This document shows, one piece after another, positions 1-7,459 of a DNA stretch of 9,772 bases (positions are counted from its first letter, which is position 1; each line of letters begins with the position of its first letter). The DNA comes from Rhodosalinus sp041685465 (GTDB lineage Bacteria; Pseudomonadota; Alphaproteobacteria; Rhodobacterales; Rhodobacteraceae). The stretch is from positions 1 to 9,772 of the forward strand of contig NZ_JAWLFS010000109.1 of assembly GCF_041685465.1 (NCBI RefSeq). Direction: 5' to 3'. The notes under the pieces are model-generated. The model ran no database searches and was not told the DNA's origin. It saw only the letters and a program-made list of their open reading frames with translations. A program made the position numbers and the translations under genes.

Positions 1-2193
1 TGGACGCGCAGTTACCTCGGCAACCGGGCGTTGGCGGCGTCGGCGACCGAGCGCGTCGCCGACTACCGGGATGCCGTCGCGCAGATTCCCTCGAACCCGT
101 TGGCCGACAGCGACCTGCCGCTGGTGGTGGAGCCGCTCAACATCCTGCGCGACCTTGCGCGCGCTCCGGTAAAGACCGCCGGGTTAGACCCTGCGGAGCT
201 TGGCTGGGGGCTGTCTCAGCAAAGGGTCGTCGCCAACGAGGCACGGCTTGCCTACCGCGCGGCCCTGAACCAGCACTTCCTGCCGCGCCTGCTGCTGCGG
301 CTCGAGGAGCAGATGCAGAACAACGTCAACAGGCCGGAGGTGCTCTTCGAGACGCTCAAGGTCTACCTGATGCTGGGGCAGGCCGGGTCCCTCAATCCCG
401 ATCTGGTCCGGGAATGGAGCGCGGCGGACACGCAGTCCGCCTATCCCGGCCCGAACCGCGCGCAGTTGCGCAACGACATCGCCGATCACCTCGACGCGTT
501 GCTCGCCGCGCCGATGGAGCGGATCGAGCTCAACAAGGACATGGTCGATCACGTTCGCGGCATACTGAGCGAGACGCAGCCCTCGCAGCGGGTCTACAAC
601 GGCATCCTCGCCAGCCCCGCCGCCAGGGCGTTGCCGCAATGGCGGGTGACGGACGTGGGCGGGCCCGCCGTCGGGCGGGCGATGGTGCGCCCCTCCGGCG
701 CACCTCTGGACGAGGGCGTCCCGGGCATCTTCACCCATGCCGGTTTTCACGAGGTTTTCCTCGAGGAGGCGCTCGCCGTGGCCGAGCGCATCCAGCGCGA
801 CAGCTGGGTGCTCGGTCCGGAGAGTGCGATCGCGCAGAGCGAGGCCGCGCTCACGCGCATCAGCCGCGACGTGCTGGACCTCTATTACAACGATTACGTG
901 AAGACCTATGATCAGCTTCTGGGTGATCTCGACATCGTGCCGCTCGAGTCTCTCAGCCACGCCGTGGAGGTGACAAACGTCCTCTCCGGCTCGACCTCGC
1001 CGATCGTCAACATTCTCGAAGCTGTCGCGCAGGAGACACGCCTGACCGCCGCGCGGGCCGCGGACGTGCCGGCCGGTGATGAGGCCGCGGCGGTGGGCGA
1101 GACGGTGGCGGGGTCGGCGCAGGTCACCGGCGCGCTCAGTCCGCGCGCCCGGCTCTTCATGGAAGCGATGTCGGCCGGGGCCGCCGCGCGGGGCGAAGAG
1201 ACCGCACAGCCGGGTGCCTATGTCGAGGAACGCTTCGAGTGGCTGCATCGTCTGGTCGCGTCGCAGGAGGGGGCGCCCTCCGAGCTCGACGAGATGATCG
1301 GCACGCTGACCGAGGTCTATCAGCAGCTCAACCGGATGAGTTTCGCCGACGGAACTGCCTCGGGCAGCGACGAGGAACTGAGCGCGCTCGCGCGGTTCCG
1401 GTCTGCCTCGGCGCGGCTGCCGGGGCCGATGGAGCGCTGGTCCAAACAGATCTCCGTCGGGTCGGCCGGAATTGCGGCGGACGGGACGCGCGCGGGTATC
1501 GACGCACTCTGGAAGTCCGAGGTGCTGCCGCTCTGCGAACGTGTCGTGGGCAGCACCTATCCCTTCGATGACCGTGCACGCGCGGATGCCTCCATCAAGG
1601 ATTTCTCGACGCTCTTCGCGCCGGAGGGCCTGATCGACAGCTTCTTCCGGGAGCATATCGCGAAATATGTCGATACCTCGACCCGCCCCTGGAGCTGGAA
1701 GGCGGTGAACGGAACCGATCTCGGCATCTCGCAGGCGGTCCTGACCGAGATGCAGCGCGCTGCCGAAATCCGCGACGCCTTCTTCGCGTCCGGCACCGCG
1801 CCGCAGATCGACTTCCAGGTGACGCCCGAGGCGCTTGATCCGGAGGCGCGCAGCGTCGCGCTGGAGATCGACGGGCAGACCGTCGCCTTCAGCCACAGCG
1901 ACGGTCAGCCGCGGCCCGCCGCGGTGGCATGGCCGGGGTCCGTGGGCATGGCGCGCATCGCCTTCGAGCCTCAGGCCAGCAATTCCGAGAGCATGCTTGA
2001 CCGCGACGGGCCCTGGGCGTGGTTCCGGCTGCTCGATGCCGCCGAGGTCCGCAACACCAACGCATCGGATCGCAAGCGGCTGATCTTCCGCGTAGGAGGG
2101 CGGATCGCGATTTTTCAGCTGCAGTCGAGCTCGGTCCTGAATCCCTTCGCACTCCCGGCGCTGACGTCCTTCAGCTGCCCGAGTTCCTTCTGA
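1..2193 (+). CDS. tssM: TssM (IcmF/ImpL) T6SS inner-membrane complex protein, C-terminal part
   Basis: This is the C-terminal part (730 codons plus stop) of TssM, the inner-membrane protein that joins TssL and TssJ in the T6SS membrane complex. The frame is open from base 1, and the residues before the TTG at 31 (WTRSYLGN) already look like family sequence, so the gene starts outside the window and TTG31 is not the start. TssM is usually about 1,100-1,200 residues, so the N-terminal membrane segments and the nucleotide-binding domain are missing from view. Nucleotides 1-870 match the IcmF-related central region in style (LKVYLMLGQ, a helical segment, then GIFTHAGFHEVF). Nucleotides 1380-2190 match the C-terminal DUF1215-type region, with YPF near 1560, a beta-rich end and the typical terminus FSCPSSF. 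A less conserved Ala/Gly-rich stretch lies near 1050-1200. The C-terminal domain is periplasmic and contacts TssJ in studied systems. The stop lies 3 nt before tagF. The identification is firm. Confidence 0.95.
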   Translation, partial: WTRSYLGNRALAASATERVADYRDAVAQIPSNPLADSDLPLVVEPLNILRDLARAPVKTAGLDPAELGWGLSQQRVVANEARLAYRAALNQHFLPRLLLRLEEQMQNNVNRPEVLFETLKVYLMLGQAGSLNPDLVREWSAADTQSAYPGPNRAQLRNDIADHLDALLAAPMERIELNKDMVDHVRGILSETQPSQRVYNGILASPAARALPQWRVTDVGGPAVGRAMVRPSGAPLDEGVPGIFTHAGFHEVFLEEALAVAERIQRDSWVLGPESAIAQSEAALTRISRDVLDLYYNDYVKTYDQLLGDLDIVPLESLSHAVEVTNVLSGSTSPIVNILEAVAQETRLTAARAADVPAGDEAAAVGETVAGSAQVTGALSPRARLFMEAMSAGAAARGEETAQPGAYVEERFEWLHRLVASQEGAPSELDEMIGTLTEVYQQLNRMSFADGTASGSDEELSALARFRSASARLPGPMERWSKQISVGSAGIAADGTRAGIDALWKSEVLPLCERVVGSTYPFDDRARADASIKDFSTLFAPEGLIDSFFREHIAKYVDTSTRPWSWKAVNGTDLGISQAVLTEMQRAAEIRDAFFASGTAPQIDFQVTPEALDPEARSVALEIDGQTVAFSHSDGQPRPAAVAWPGSVGMARIAFEPQASNSESMLDRDGPWAWFRLLDAAEVRNTNASDRKRLIFRVGGRIAIFQLQSSSVLNPFALPALTSFSCPSSF

Positions 2194-2196
2194 GCC

Positions 2197-2883
2197 ATGC
2201 CGGGCGTGGGGGCATACGGGAAGCTGCCCGCGCTGGGCGATTTCTTCCGGATCGCACCGCCTGCGGGCTTCGTGGAGCCGTGGGACAGCTGGTTGCAGAT
2301 GGCGATGACGGCGGGGATCGCCCGGCTCGGCCCGCGCTGGCAGGACTGTTTCCTCACGGCCCCGATCTGGCGTTTCTCGCTCTCCGCGGGTCTCGCCGGA
2401 CGGCTGCCGGTCTGGGGCGTGCTGATGCCGTCGGTGGACCGGGTGGGGCGGCTGTTTCCGCTCACGCTCGTGGCGCCGATCCCGTCCGGGGCAGAGGCCG
2501 TGAAATGGCATTTTACAGCTGCGCCTGCCTTCGAGCGGCTCGAGGAGGTGGCGCTCGACGCGCTGTCGGACGCGATGACGCGCGAGACGCTGGCGTCGCG
2601 GCTGGCGGGCTGCCCGCTTCCCGATCCGCCCGCCCCGGGTTGCGTGTCAAGGGCCGGGCAGGGCGTGCACCTGCGGGAGCCGGCCGGGGGGGCGGCATTG
2701 GCGGGACTCGCCGCGCATCTGGCCGGCACAGGGCGTGCGCGGCCCAGCATCTGGAGCCAGTCGGGCGAGGCGGGCGACGACATCCTGCTCGAAGACGGCC
2801 TGCCGCCGGCGGAGCGGGCGCATCTTCTCTTCGCGCCCGACCGGGCGGAGGCGGCGGGTGCCCTGCCGCGACGCCCCGCATGA
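2197..2883 (+). CDS. tagF: TagF (ImpM family, DUF2094) T6SS post-translational repressor
   Basis: A 228-residue protein of the TagF/ImpM family. In Pseudomonas and Agrobacterium, TagF holds the T6SS off post-translationally, acting through the Fha protein and separately from the PpkA/PppA phosphorylation pathway. The family signatures are clear: GKLPALGDFFR at residues 8-18, VEPWDSWLQ at 26-34, FLTAPIWRF at 52-60, and GVLMPSVDRVGRLFPLTL at 74-91. A degenerate C-terminal half ends with WSQS near 186-189. The ATG at 2197 gives the conserved N-terminus directly and lies 3 nt after the tssM stop. There is no strong Shine-Dalgarno sequence, so translation is probably coupled to tssM. The stop overlaps the pppA start in an ATGA. 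There is no signal peptide or membrane segment, so the protein should be cytoplasmic. In Agrobacterium tumefaciens TagF and PppA are one fused protein; here they are separate but coupled. Confidence 0.95.
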   Translation: MPGVGAYGKLPALGDFFRIAPPAGFVEPWDSWLQMAMTAGIARLGPRWQDCFLTAPIWRFSLSAGLAGRLPVWGVLMPSVDRVGRLFPLTLVAPIPSGAEAVKWHFTAAPAFERLEEVALDALSDAMTRETLASRLAGCPLPDPPAPGCVSRAGQGVHLREPAGGAALAGLAAHLAGTGRARPSIWSQSGEAGDDILLEDGLPPAERAHLLFAPDRAEAAGALPRRPA

Positions 2884-3593
2884 CCAGCGTCCGGCACAGC
2901 GCGACGACGCATGTGGGGCTTGTCCGGACGGTCAACGAGGACAGCGTGCTGGCGCTGCCGGACCGGCGGTTGTGGATCGTCGCGGATGGCATGGGCGGCC
3001 ACGCAGCGGGCGATTTCGCGAGCCAGACGGTCGTGGAGGCCGCGGCGACCCTGCCGGCGGGCCTTTCGCCCGTCGACCAGCTCGGGGCCCTGCGCGTGGC
3101 GCTCGCCGGCGCGCATGAAGCGATCCGCGAAGAGGCGGCGCGACTCGGCGTTCCGGTGATCGGGGCCGCAATCGTGGCGCTGATGCTTGCGGAGGGGCAC
3201 TTCGTGGGGCTCTGGGCGGGCGACTGCCGGCTCTATCGTCTGCGGGACGGCGCGATCGAGCTGCTGACGACGGATCACTCCGTCGTGGGCGCGCTGGTGC
3301 AGGCAGGGCAGATGAGCTGGGACGAGGCCGAGCTTCACCCCCAGTCCAACGCGATCACGCGCGCCGCGGGTGTCGGCGAGGTTCTCGACCTCGACAAGGT
3401 GCAGGGTGAAACGCGGCCGGGCGACCGCTACATCCTGTGCTCGGACGGGCTGACGAAATACGCCGGTTTCGAGACGCTGCGCGAGACTGCCTGTGGCGCT
3501 CCGTTGGAGGTTGTGGCCGACCGGCTGTTGCAGGTCGCGCTGCGCGGCGGGGGCGCAGACAATATCTCGATCATCGTCGTGGACGTCGCCTGA
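2880..3593 (+). CDS. pppA: PppA, PP2C-type Ser/Thr phosphatase of T6SS
   Basis: A 237-residue PPM/PP2C phosphatase. PppA removes the phosphates that PpkA places on T6SS targets (Fha or TssL in studied species) and so damps secretion. All metal-site motifs are visible: RTVNED at residues 16-21, VADGMGGHAAGD at 34-45 (Asp36 and Gly37), WAGDCRLYR at 112-120, DHSVV at 132-136, NAITRAAG at 157-164, LCSDGLT at 186-192 (Asp189), and GGADNISIIV at 224-233 (Asp227). It should be active. The open frame runs far upstream (to 2019), but that part lies in the wrong frame of tssM/tagF. The ATG at 2880 is chosen because it starts the domain exactly and overlaps the tagF stop as ATGA, which indicates reinitiation. 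There is no membrane segment, and the length fits a bare catalytic domain. The stop faces the ppkA stop 16 nt away on the other strand. Confidence 0.95.
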   Translation: MTSVRHSATTHVGLVRTVNEDSVLALPDRRLWIVADGMGGHAAGDFASQTVVEAAATLPAGLSPVDQLGALRVALAGAHEAIREEAARLGVPVIGAAIVALMLAEGHFVGLWAGDCRLYRLRDGAIELLTTDHSVVGALVQAGQMSWDEAELHPQSNAITRAAGVGEVLDLDKVQGETRPGDRYILCSDGLTKYAGFETLRETACGAPLEVVADRLLQVALRGGGADNISIIVVDVA

Positions 3594-3602
3594 ACCCTGG
3601 GG

Positions 3603-3623
3603 CCGCGCGTCAGCGGCGCGCGG
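3603..3623. terminator. GC-rich hairpin between convergent pppA and ppkA ends
   Basis: A perfect 7-bp inverted repeat: CCGCGCG at 3603-3609 and CGCGCGG at 3617-3623, with a 7-nt loop that contains the ppkA stop codon. It lies where the two convergent operons meet and could end transcription from both sides. There is no T-tract on either strand, so it is not a classic intrinsic terminator, and such repeats also arise by chance in DNA of this composition. Confidence 0.3.
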
Positions 3624-5823
3624 TGGTCAGGATCCTGCTGTCGAGCGTGCGGATCGCGTCTGTCTGTTCGCCCAGCACCTCGGCGAAGCTTTCGATCGAC
3701 TCCATCGTGGGCCGCGGGCCATCGAACAGCGGCGCCCGCGCGTGCAGGACAAGGATGCGGGTCTTGCCCAGCACCGTGTCGTCCACCACGAAGGCGAGCC
3801 GCCGGCCGTCCGCCGCCTCGGCCTGCGCCTCGGAGTAAGCGACACGCAGGGCCACCGGCCCGGTCTGCCCGTCCCGCAGGCTGGCGAGCGCGGTTTCGGG
3901 ACGGTTACGGTTCGGAAGCATGTGAAAGACGTTGCCCGAGACGTCGAGCGCGGCGACGTAGAGGTGGCCGTCGGTGACCTCGGCCGGTACGGTCACGTCG
4001 ATGACCGGGTTCTCGCCGACGAGATAGCGGCCGGTCACGTTCTCGCCCTCCTGGTCGCCCCAGCCGAAGCGTACCTCGAAGCCGCCCCGCGGTACGTCCG
4101 GAAGGGCACGATCCACACGGCAGAGCCCGGGGTTGAGGATCGTGACGCGGGGGACGATGCGCCGCTCCCCCGCGGCCTGCGACAGGGCTTCGCCCAGGTC
4201 GGCGCGGGTTGCGGGCGCAGCGACGGCACCGGCGACCACGATCTCGGCCCCCAGCGGGTACCCCGTGCTCGGCGGATCGGTCTGGCGCAGGGGGCCGCAG
4301 TCCTCGTGCGCCTCGAGGATCTCGGCCACCCGCCCCGGGGGCAGGATTCGCGGTCCCGCAAGGATGTCGGCCTCGACCTCCAGCGCGCCGGACGCCCCCT
4401 CGTCCGAAAGCTCTGCCATCACGCGCGCCTTCTGCGCGGTGTCCGCGCTGAGCCCCGATAGCTGCACCAGATCGTCACGTGTCTCCAGCCGCCACTCGGG
4501 CATCTCCTCGATCGCGTCGAGCAGCGCCATCACCTCTGTTGCCCATGTTTCGGCGATATCGCCGCGGGCCAGCGTCAACTCGGCGCTGCCGCCCAGGTCG
4601 GCGAACCGCTCCGAGAGCGCGGCGCGCATTTCCGGGGTGGGGACATGACCGGTGGCCCTGGGCGCGTCCGACCGTGTCCGTTCGGCCGTGAGTGTAAAGG
4701 GCGCGGCCTGGGCGTAGCGCGGATCGACGAGGGTGCCGGTGCTGAAAAGGTAGGCGCCGGCCCCCGCGAGAACAAGCAGCGCGAACAGGGCCACGACCCA
4801 TCCCCCGCGCCGGCGCCGGACCGTGCGATTGGCCGGAGGGGGGGCGGCCGCATCGGCATGCCGGGCCTCGGAGACGGGGCGCGGCGGCGGTCGCGTCATC
4901 CCGCCGGCCGGAGCCTGCGTCCGCTGTCCCGGCAGCGCGATCACCGTCTGCTCGGGATCGGGGGGCGCGCCGTCGTCGCCGGCCGCGCCGGCCGTGGGTG
5001 CCGCGATCGCGCCGAGAACCTCTCCCGTCGTCTGGAAGCGCGCCTCCGGCTCCGGCGCGGTCATCCGGTCGATCAGGCCTTTCAACGGCTCCGGGACGCC
5101 CGCGGTATCCAGCGGCTCGGATTTCGCGCGGACCAGCTCCGACAGGTTGCTTCCGAGATCCGGCGCGGTTCCGCGATACGTCGCGAGCAGGGACGCGCCG
5201 AGCGCGTAGATATCCGAGCGGGCGTCGGCCTTCCCGGCGAGCTGTTCCGGCGCGGCATAGGCGAACTTGCCGGCGAAATCGCCCCCAACGATGGTCTCGG
5301 CGCCCGGGTTGGCATCCTTGGCGATGCCGAAATCGAGTATCACCGGGTCGGACGGGTCGCCGCCCCGCAGGATGATGTTGTCGGGCGAGAGGTCGCGATG
5401 GACGATGTTGCGCGTGTGCGCCGCGCCGAGACCATCGGCGACACGCGCCGCGACGATCAGAAGATCCTCGGCCGGCATTCCACCCTGTGACAGCTTGCGG
5501 TCGAGGCCGGGCCCCTCGACGTAATCCATCACCAGATACACGAGGCCGGAGTCGGTCCGCTGACAATCGAAATAGCGCACGATCGCGTCGTGGCGTATCT
5601 CGCGGATGGCCTCCTCCCGCGTCATCAGCGTGAGGTAGTCCTCGTTCGTCGCGAATTCTGAGCGCAGAACCTTCAGCGCAACGACCCGACCCGAGATCTC
5701 GCTTCGCGCGCGGTAGGCTTCCGACGTTCCGCCGCGGCCCAGGATGCGCTCGATCCGGTAGGTGTTGTTAAGCAGGTCGCCGGGCCGGAAGGTGTCGCCG
5801 GGCCGCGGGTCGTCGCCGCTCAT
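3610..5823 (-). CDS. ppkA: PpkA-type transmembrane Ser/Thr kinase with periplasmic BON-like and DUF4384-like regions
   Basis: A 737-residue Hanks-type kinase, predicted to be the T6SS kinase opposing PppA. The kinase domain covers residues 23-275: glycine loop GRGGTSEAY (29-37), VALKV with Lys51, catalytic loop HRDLSPDN (142-149), DFG (164-166), and APE (191-193). The catalytic loop has Ser where most Ser/Thr kinases have Lys (HRDLKP). A Pro/Ala-rich linker (275-335) and the Arg cluster RRRRGG lead into one membrane segment at 342-360, which puts the C-terminal half in the periplasm. Residues 380-485 and 505-570 look like BON-type repeats. Two cysteines (509 and 568) could form a disulfide. 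Residues 600-690 (HLYVAALDVSGNVFHMLPN) resemble DUF4384. The von Willebrand A region of Pseudomonas PpkA is not seen. The start ATG at 5823 lies 34 nt after the ompA-like stop, so the two genes are one operon. Kinase identity is firm; the T6SS role rests on context. Confidence 0.92.
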   Translation of the reverse strand: MSGDDPRPGDTFRPGDLLNNTYRIERILGRGGTSEAYRARSEISGRVVALKVLRSEFATNEDYLTLMTREEAIREIRHDAIVRYFDCQRTDSGLVYLVMDYVEGPGLDRKLSQGGMPAEDLLIVAARVADGLGAAHTRNIVHRDLSPDNIILRGGDPSDPVILDFGIAKDANPGAETIVGGDFAGKFAYAAPEQLAGKADARSDIYALGASLLATYRGTAPDLGSNLSELVRAKSEPLDTAGVPEPLKGLIDRMTAPEPEARFQTTGEVLGAIAAPTAGAAGDDGAPPDPEQTVIALPGQRTQAPAGGMTRPPPRPVSEARHADAAAPPPANRTVRRRRGGWVVALFALLVLAGAGAYLFSTGTLVDPRYAQAAPFTLTAERTRSDAPRATGHVPTPEMRAALSERFADLGGSAELTLARGDIAETWATEVMALLDAIEEMPEWRLETRDDLVQLSGLSADTAQKARVMAELSDEGASGALEVEADILAGPRILPPGRVAEILEAHEDCGPLRQTDPPSTGYPLGAEIVVAGAVAAPATRADLGEALSQAAGERRIVPRVTILNPGLCRVDRALPDVPRGGFEVRFGWGDQEGENVTGRYLVGENPVIDVTVPAEVTDGHLYVAALDVSGNVFHMLPNRNRPETALASLRDGQTGPVALRVAYSEAQAEAADGRRLAFVVDDTVLGKTRILVLHARAPLFDGPRPTMESIESFAEVLGEQTDAIRTLDSRILTTARR

Positions 5824-5857
5824 GACCGCGCCCCGTCAAGGCGGGCGCCCCCGCGGC

Positions 5858-6427
5858 TCATCCCAGCGCCTGGAATTCGACCCGGCGGTTCACGTCGGCG
5901 CGCGGGTTCTCGGCGTCGTAGGGAAATTGTTCGCCCACGCCCACGGCCTCGAGCTGCGTTTCCGGGATCGCGCATTCGCGGACGAGAAACCGTTTCACCT
6001 CCATCGCGCGCAACTCGGACAGCCGCTTGTTGTACTCCGCCGAGCCCGAGGCATCCGTGTGCCCGATGATGCGCATCCCCTTCACGTCTGCCGCGGTCAC
6101 GGCATTGCACAGCGACAGAAGCTTTGGCCGCTGGTCGGGCCGCAGCGCGGCGGAATCGAAATCGAAGGAAATGTTGACGTTGACCTGTTCCTCCTTGGGA
6201 AGCTGGGTGAGGCTGACCTCGGTCGACGCGTCGCTCGACGTGTCGGTCGCGGCATCGTCGCCCTGACTGGCCGGCGCGATGGCGAGACCTCGCGTCTTCT
6301 GCTTGGCGAAGGCTTCGGTCATCTCGGATTCAGTCATCTCTGACTGCGCCTGCGCGGCGTGCGGAAGGGCGACCCCTAGCACGAGGAGCGCGATCGGTAT
6401 CAGGCGGGCGGCATGATGGATGGACAT
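5858..6427 (-). CDS. Secreted OmpA-family peptidoglycan-binding protein
   Basis: A 189-residue periplasmic protein. Residues 1-27 form a Sec signal peptide (hydrophobic core IPIALLVLGVAL, cleavage after AQA). There is no lipobox cysteine, so it is probably soluble or anchored only by binding the cell wall. Residues 28-38 carry a direct SEMTE-SEMTE duplication and 39-80 an acidic Ser/Thr/Asp linker. The OmpA C-terminal domain fills 82-189: FDFDSAALRPDQ, IGHTDASG, NKRLSELRA, and VNRRVEF at 179-185. Asp125 and Arg140 sit at the spacing of the diaminopimelate-binding pair of OmpA, so peptidoglycan binding should be intact. The frame is open to 6496, but the ATG at 6427 is chosen because it gives a normal signal peptide, has a purine run (AGGGAAAAAAGA) upstream, and lies just after a good promoter. 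It is first in the operon with ppkA. T6SS loci often carry an OmpA-type anchor (TagL or extended TssL), but this protein lacks their membrane segments, so no symbol is given. Confidence 0.9.
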   Translation of the reverse strand: MSIHHAARLIPIALLVLGVALPHAAQAQSEMTESEMTEAFAKQKTRGLAIAPASQGDDAATDTSSDASTEVSLTQLPKEEQVNVNISFDFDSAALRPDQRPKLLSLCNAVTAADVKGMRIIGHTDASGSAEYNKRLSELRAMEVKRFLVRECAIPETQLEAVGVGEQFPYDAENPRADVNRRVEFQALG

Positions 6428-6455
6428 GATCTTTTTTCCCTGCTGGACAGCGCAA

Positions 6456-6484
6456 AGGATACCCGTCACGGGGCGATTTGCCAA
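6456..6484 (-). promoter_or_regulatory. sigma70-like promoter for the ompA-like/ppkA operon
   Basis: Read on the minus strand, TTGGCA (6484-6479) and TATCCT (6461-6456) are separated by exactly 17 nt. They match the consensus at 5 of 6 and 4 of 6 positions. Transcription would start near 6449, giving a leader of about 22 nt before the ATG at 6427. This is the best promoter match I see in the window. Confidence 0.55.
6462..6472. promoter_or_regulatory. 11-bp palindrome inside the ompA-like promoter, possible operator
   Basis: CCCGTCACGGG is a perfect 5-1-5 palindrome placed directly upstream of the -10 box, in the spacer of the predicted promoter. Repressors and MerR-type activators often bind there. 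No regulator gene is visible nearby, and the palindrome is short, so this is only a candidate. Confidence 0.3.
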
Positions 6485-6507
6485 ACGCCGCTGCACCCTC
6501 CGCGCGA

Positions 6508-6536
6508 TTGACTTGCGCGTGGCCGCCGCACAGACT
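6508..6536 (+). promoter_or_regulatory. Weak candidate promoter for the M15 peptidase gene
   Basis: TTGACT at 6508-6513 is a good -35 (5 of 6 matches). It is followed at 17 nt by CAGACT (6531-6536), a poor -10 with 3 of 6 matches. It lies 36 bp before the ATG at 6572 and points away from the ompA-like promoter. A small inverted repeat, CGCGC (6501-6505) and GCGCG (6515-6519), flanks the -35. Confidence 0.3.
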
Positions 6537-6571
6537 GATGCCTACACGTCCGCACTGCGCCGTTGGGGTCA

Positions 6572-7459
6572 ATGCGTGCCATTCCTGTCATCGTCGCCGC
6601 CATCGCGTTGCTGGCCGCGCTTCTCGGCTGGTTGCTCTACGAGCAGCTCCGGCCGCCGCAGGGCATGGGCCTGTCGGAGACAGGACCCTCGGTCGACAGC
6701 GCCGCGCGGATCGAGATCGAGCGCCTGCGCCAGCAGATCGAGACCATGCAGGAGCGCGACAGCGAACTTCGCGAGCGGCTCGGCACGCTGGAGAACGACT
6801 TGCGGGAGCTGCGCGAGGAGGGCCGCGCGGGCAACGGTGGCGCGATGGGCCGCGCCGGCGGCCACCCGCCTCTCGGGCCTGATGCCGAACCCCGTGGGCC
6901 GAACACGATCCGGGACGCCTATGCCGAGGTGGTGCTGATCGCGGATCGCCGCAACGTGAACAAGGGGCTGACCGTGGCCGGTCCCCGCTTTCTCGAAGAG
7001 TTTCTGGGTCGTCCGCGGGAGACACTCAGCGACCGCTGCGAACCGATGACCAATCCCGAGCTTCGCGAGCGCCTGGTGCTCGAGACGGTCGGACCGATTC
7101 GGGTCCACATGCTGCAGCCAGCGGTCGACAGCCTGCGCCGCGTCTTCGAGAACGTGCGTCGCGCGGACCCTGACCTCCACGACAGGATCGCCTCCTCCGG
7201 CTCCCTCTGCGTGCGGCGTATCCGCGGGACGCAGGCGCGAACCTCCACGCATGCCTTCGGGCTGGCCGTCGATCTCAACCTCGACGGTACGCTCGACCTC
7301 TTCGCCGACGGGCGGACCCAGATGGGTCTCACCATCCTCGCGGACTTCTTCCATGAGGAGGGCTGGGTCTGGGGCGCCGGCTTCGGCCGCGAGGATTCGA
7401 TGCATTTCGAGGTCAGCCGCCAGCAGCTCGAACGCTGGCGTGAGGACGGCCGCATCTGA
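6572..7459 (+). CDS. Membrane-anchored M15-type peptidoglycan peptidase (D-Ala-D-Ala carboxypeptidase-like)
   Basis: A 295-residue protein predicted to cut peptide stems of peptidoglycan. Residues 3-22 are one uncleaved membrane helix (MRAIPVIVAAIALLAALLGW) that leaves the rest in the periplasm. Residues 43-84 are a charged heptad-like coiled coil and 85-112 a Gly/Pro-rich linker. The C-terminal part holds the metal site of the M15 (VanY/DacA-like) peptidases: STHAFGLAVD (His227, Asp234) and DSMHFE (His278), with GWVWGAGF just before the last motif. All three zinc ligands are present, so it should be active. Cys156 and Cys213 could form a disulfide. The open frame allows a TTG at 6563, but the ATG at 6572 gives a cleaner N-terminus; GGGG lies only 3 nt before it, so the ribosome site is poor. 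The gene is divergent from the OmpA gene and 81 nt before the caspase gene. An anchored peptidase at a T6SS locus recalls TagX of Acinetobacter, which opens the wall for T6SS assembly; that role is inference here. Confidence 0.85.
   Translation: MRAIPVIVAAIALLAALLGWLLYEQLRPPQGMGLSETGPSVDSAARIEIERLRQQIETMQERDSELRERLGTLENDLRELREEGRAGNGGAMGRAGGHPPLGPDAEPRGPNTIRDAYAEVVLIADRRNVNKGLTVAGPRFLEEFLGRPRETLSDRCEPMTNPELRERLVLETVGPIRVHMLQPAVDSLRRVFENVRRADPDLHDRIASSGSLCVRRIRGTQARTSTHAFGLAVDLNLDGTLDLFADGRTQMGLTILADFFHEEGWVWGAGFGREDSMHFEVSRQQLERWREDGRI

Noticed and set aside
184..2511. A 775-codon open frame on the minus strand across tssM and tagF
   Set aside because: It is antisense to two clearly conserved genes, its product is rich in Arg, His and Pro with no recognisable domain, and long antisense frames are common in DNA of this GC content.
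2019..2879. Upstream extension of the pppA frame, as if a 524-residue fusion protein
   Set aside because: The extra 287 residues are the out-of-frame reading of tssM and tagF and are Arg/Gly-rich. The PP2C domain begins exactly at ATG 2880.
3493..4461. A 322-codon plus-strand frame running from pppA into the ppkA region
   Set aside because: It is an alternative frame of pppA and antisense to the conserved periplasmic part of the kinase, and shows no domain.
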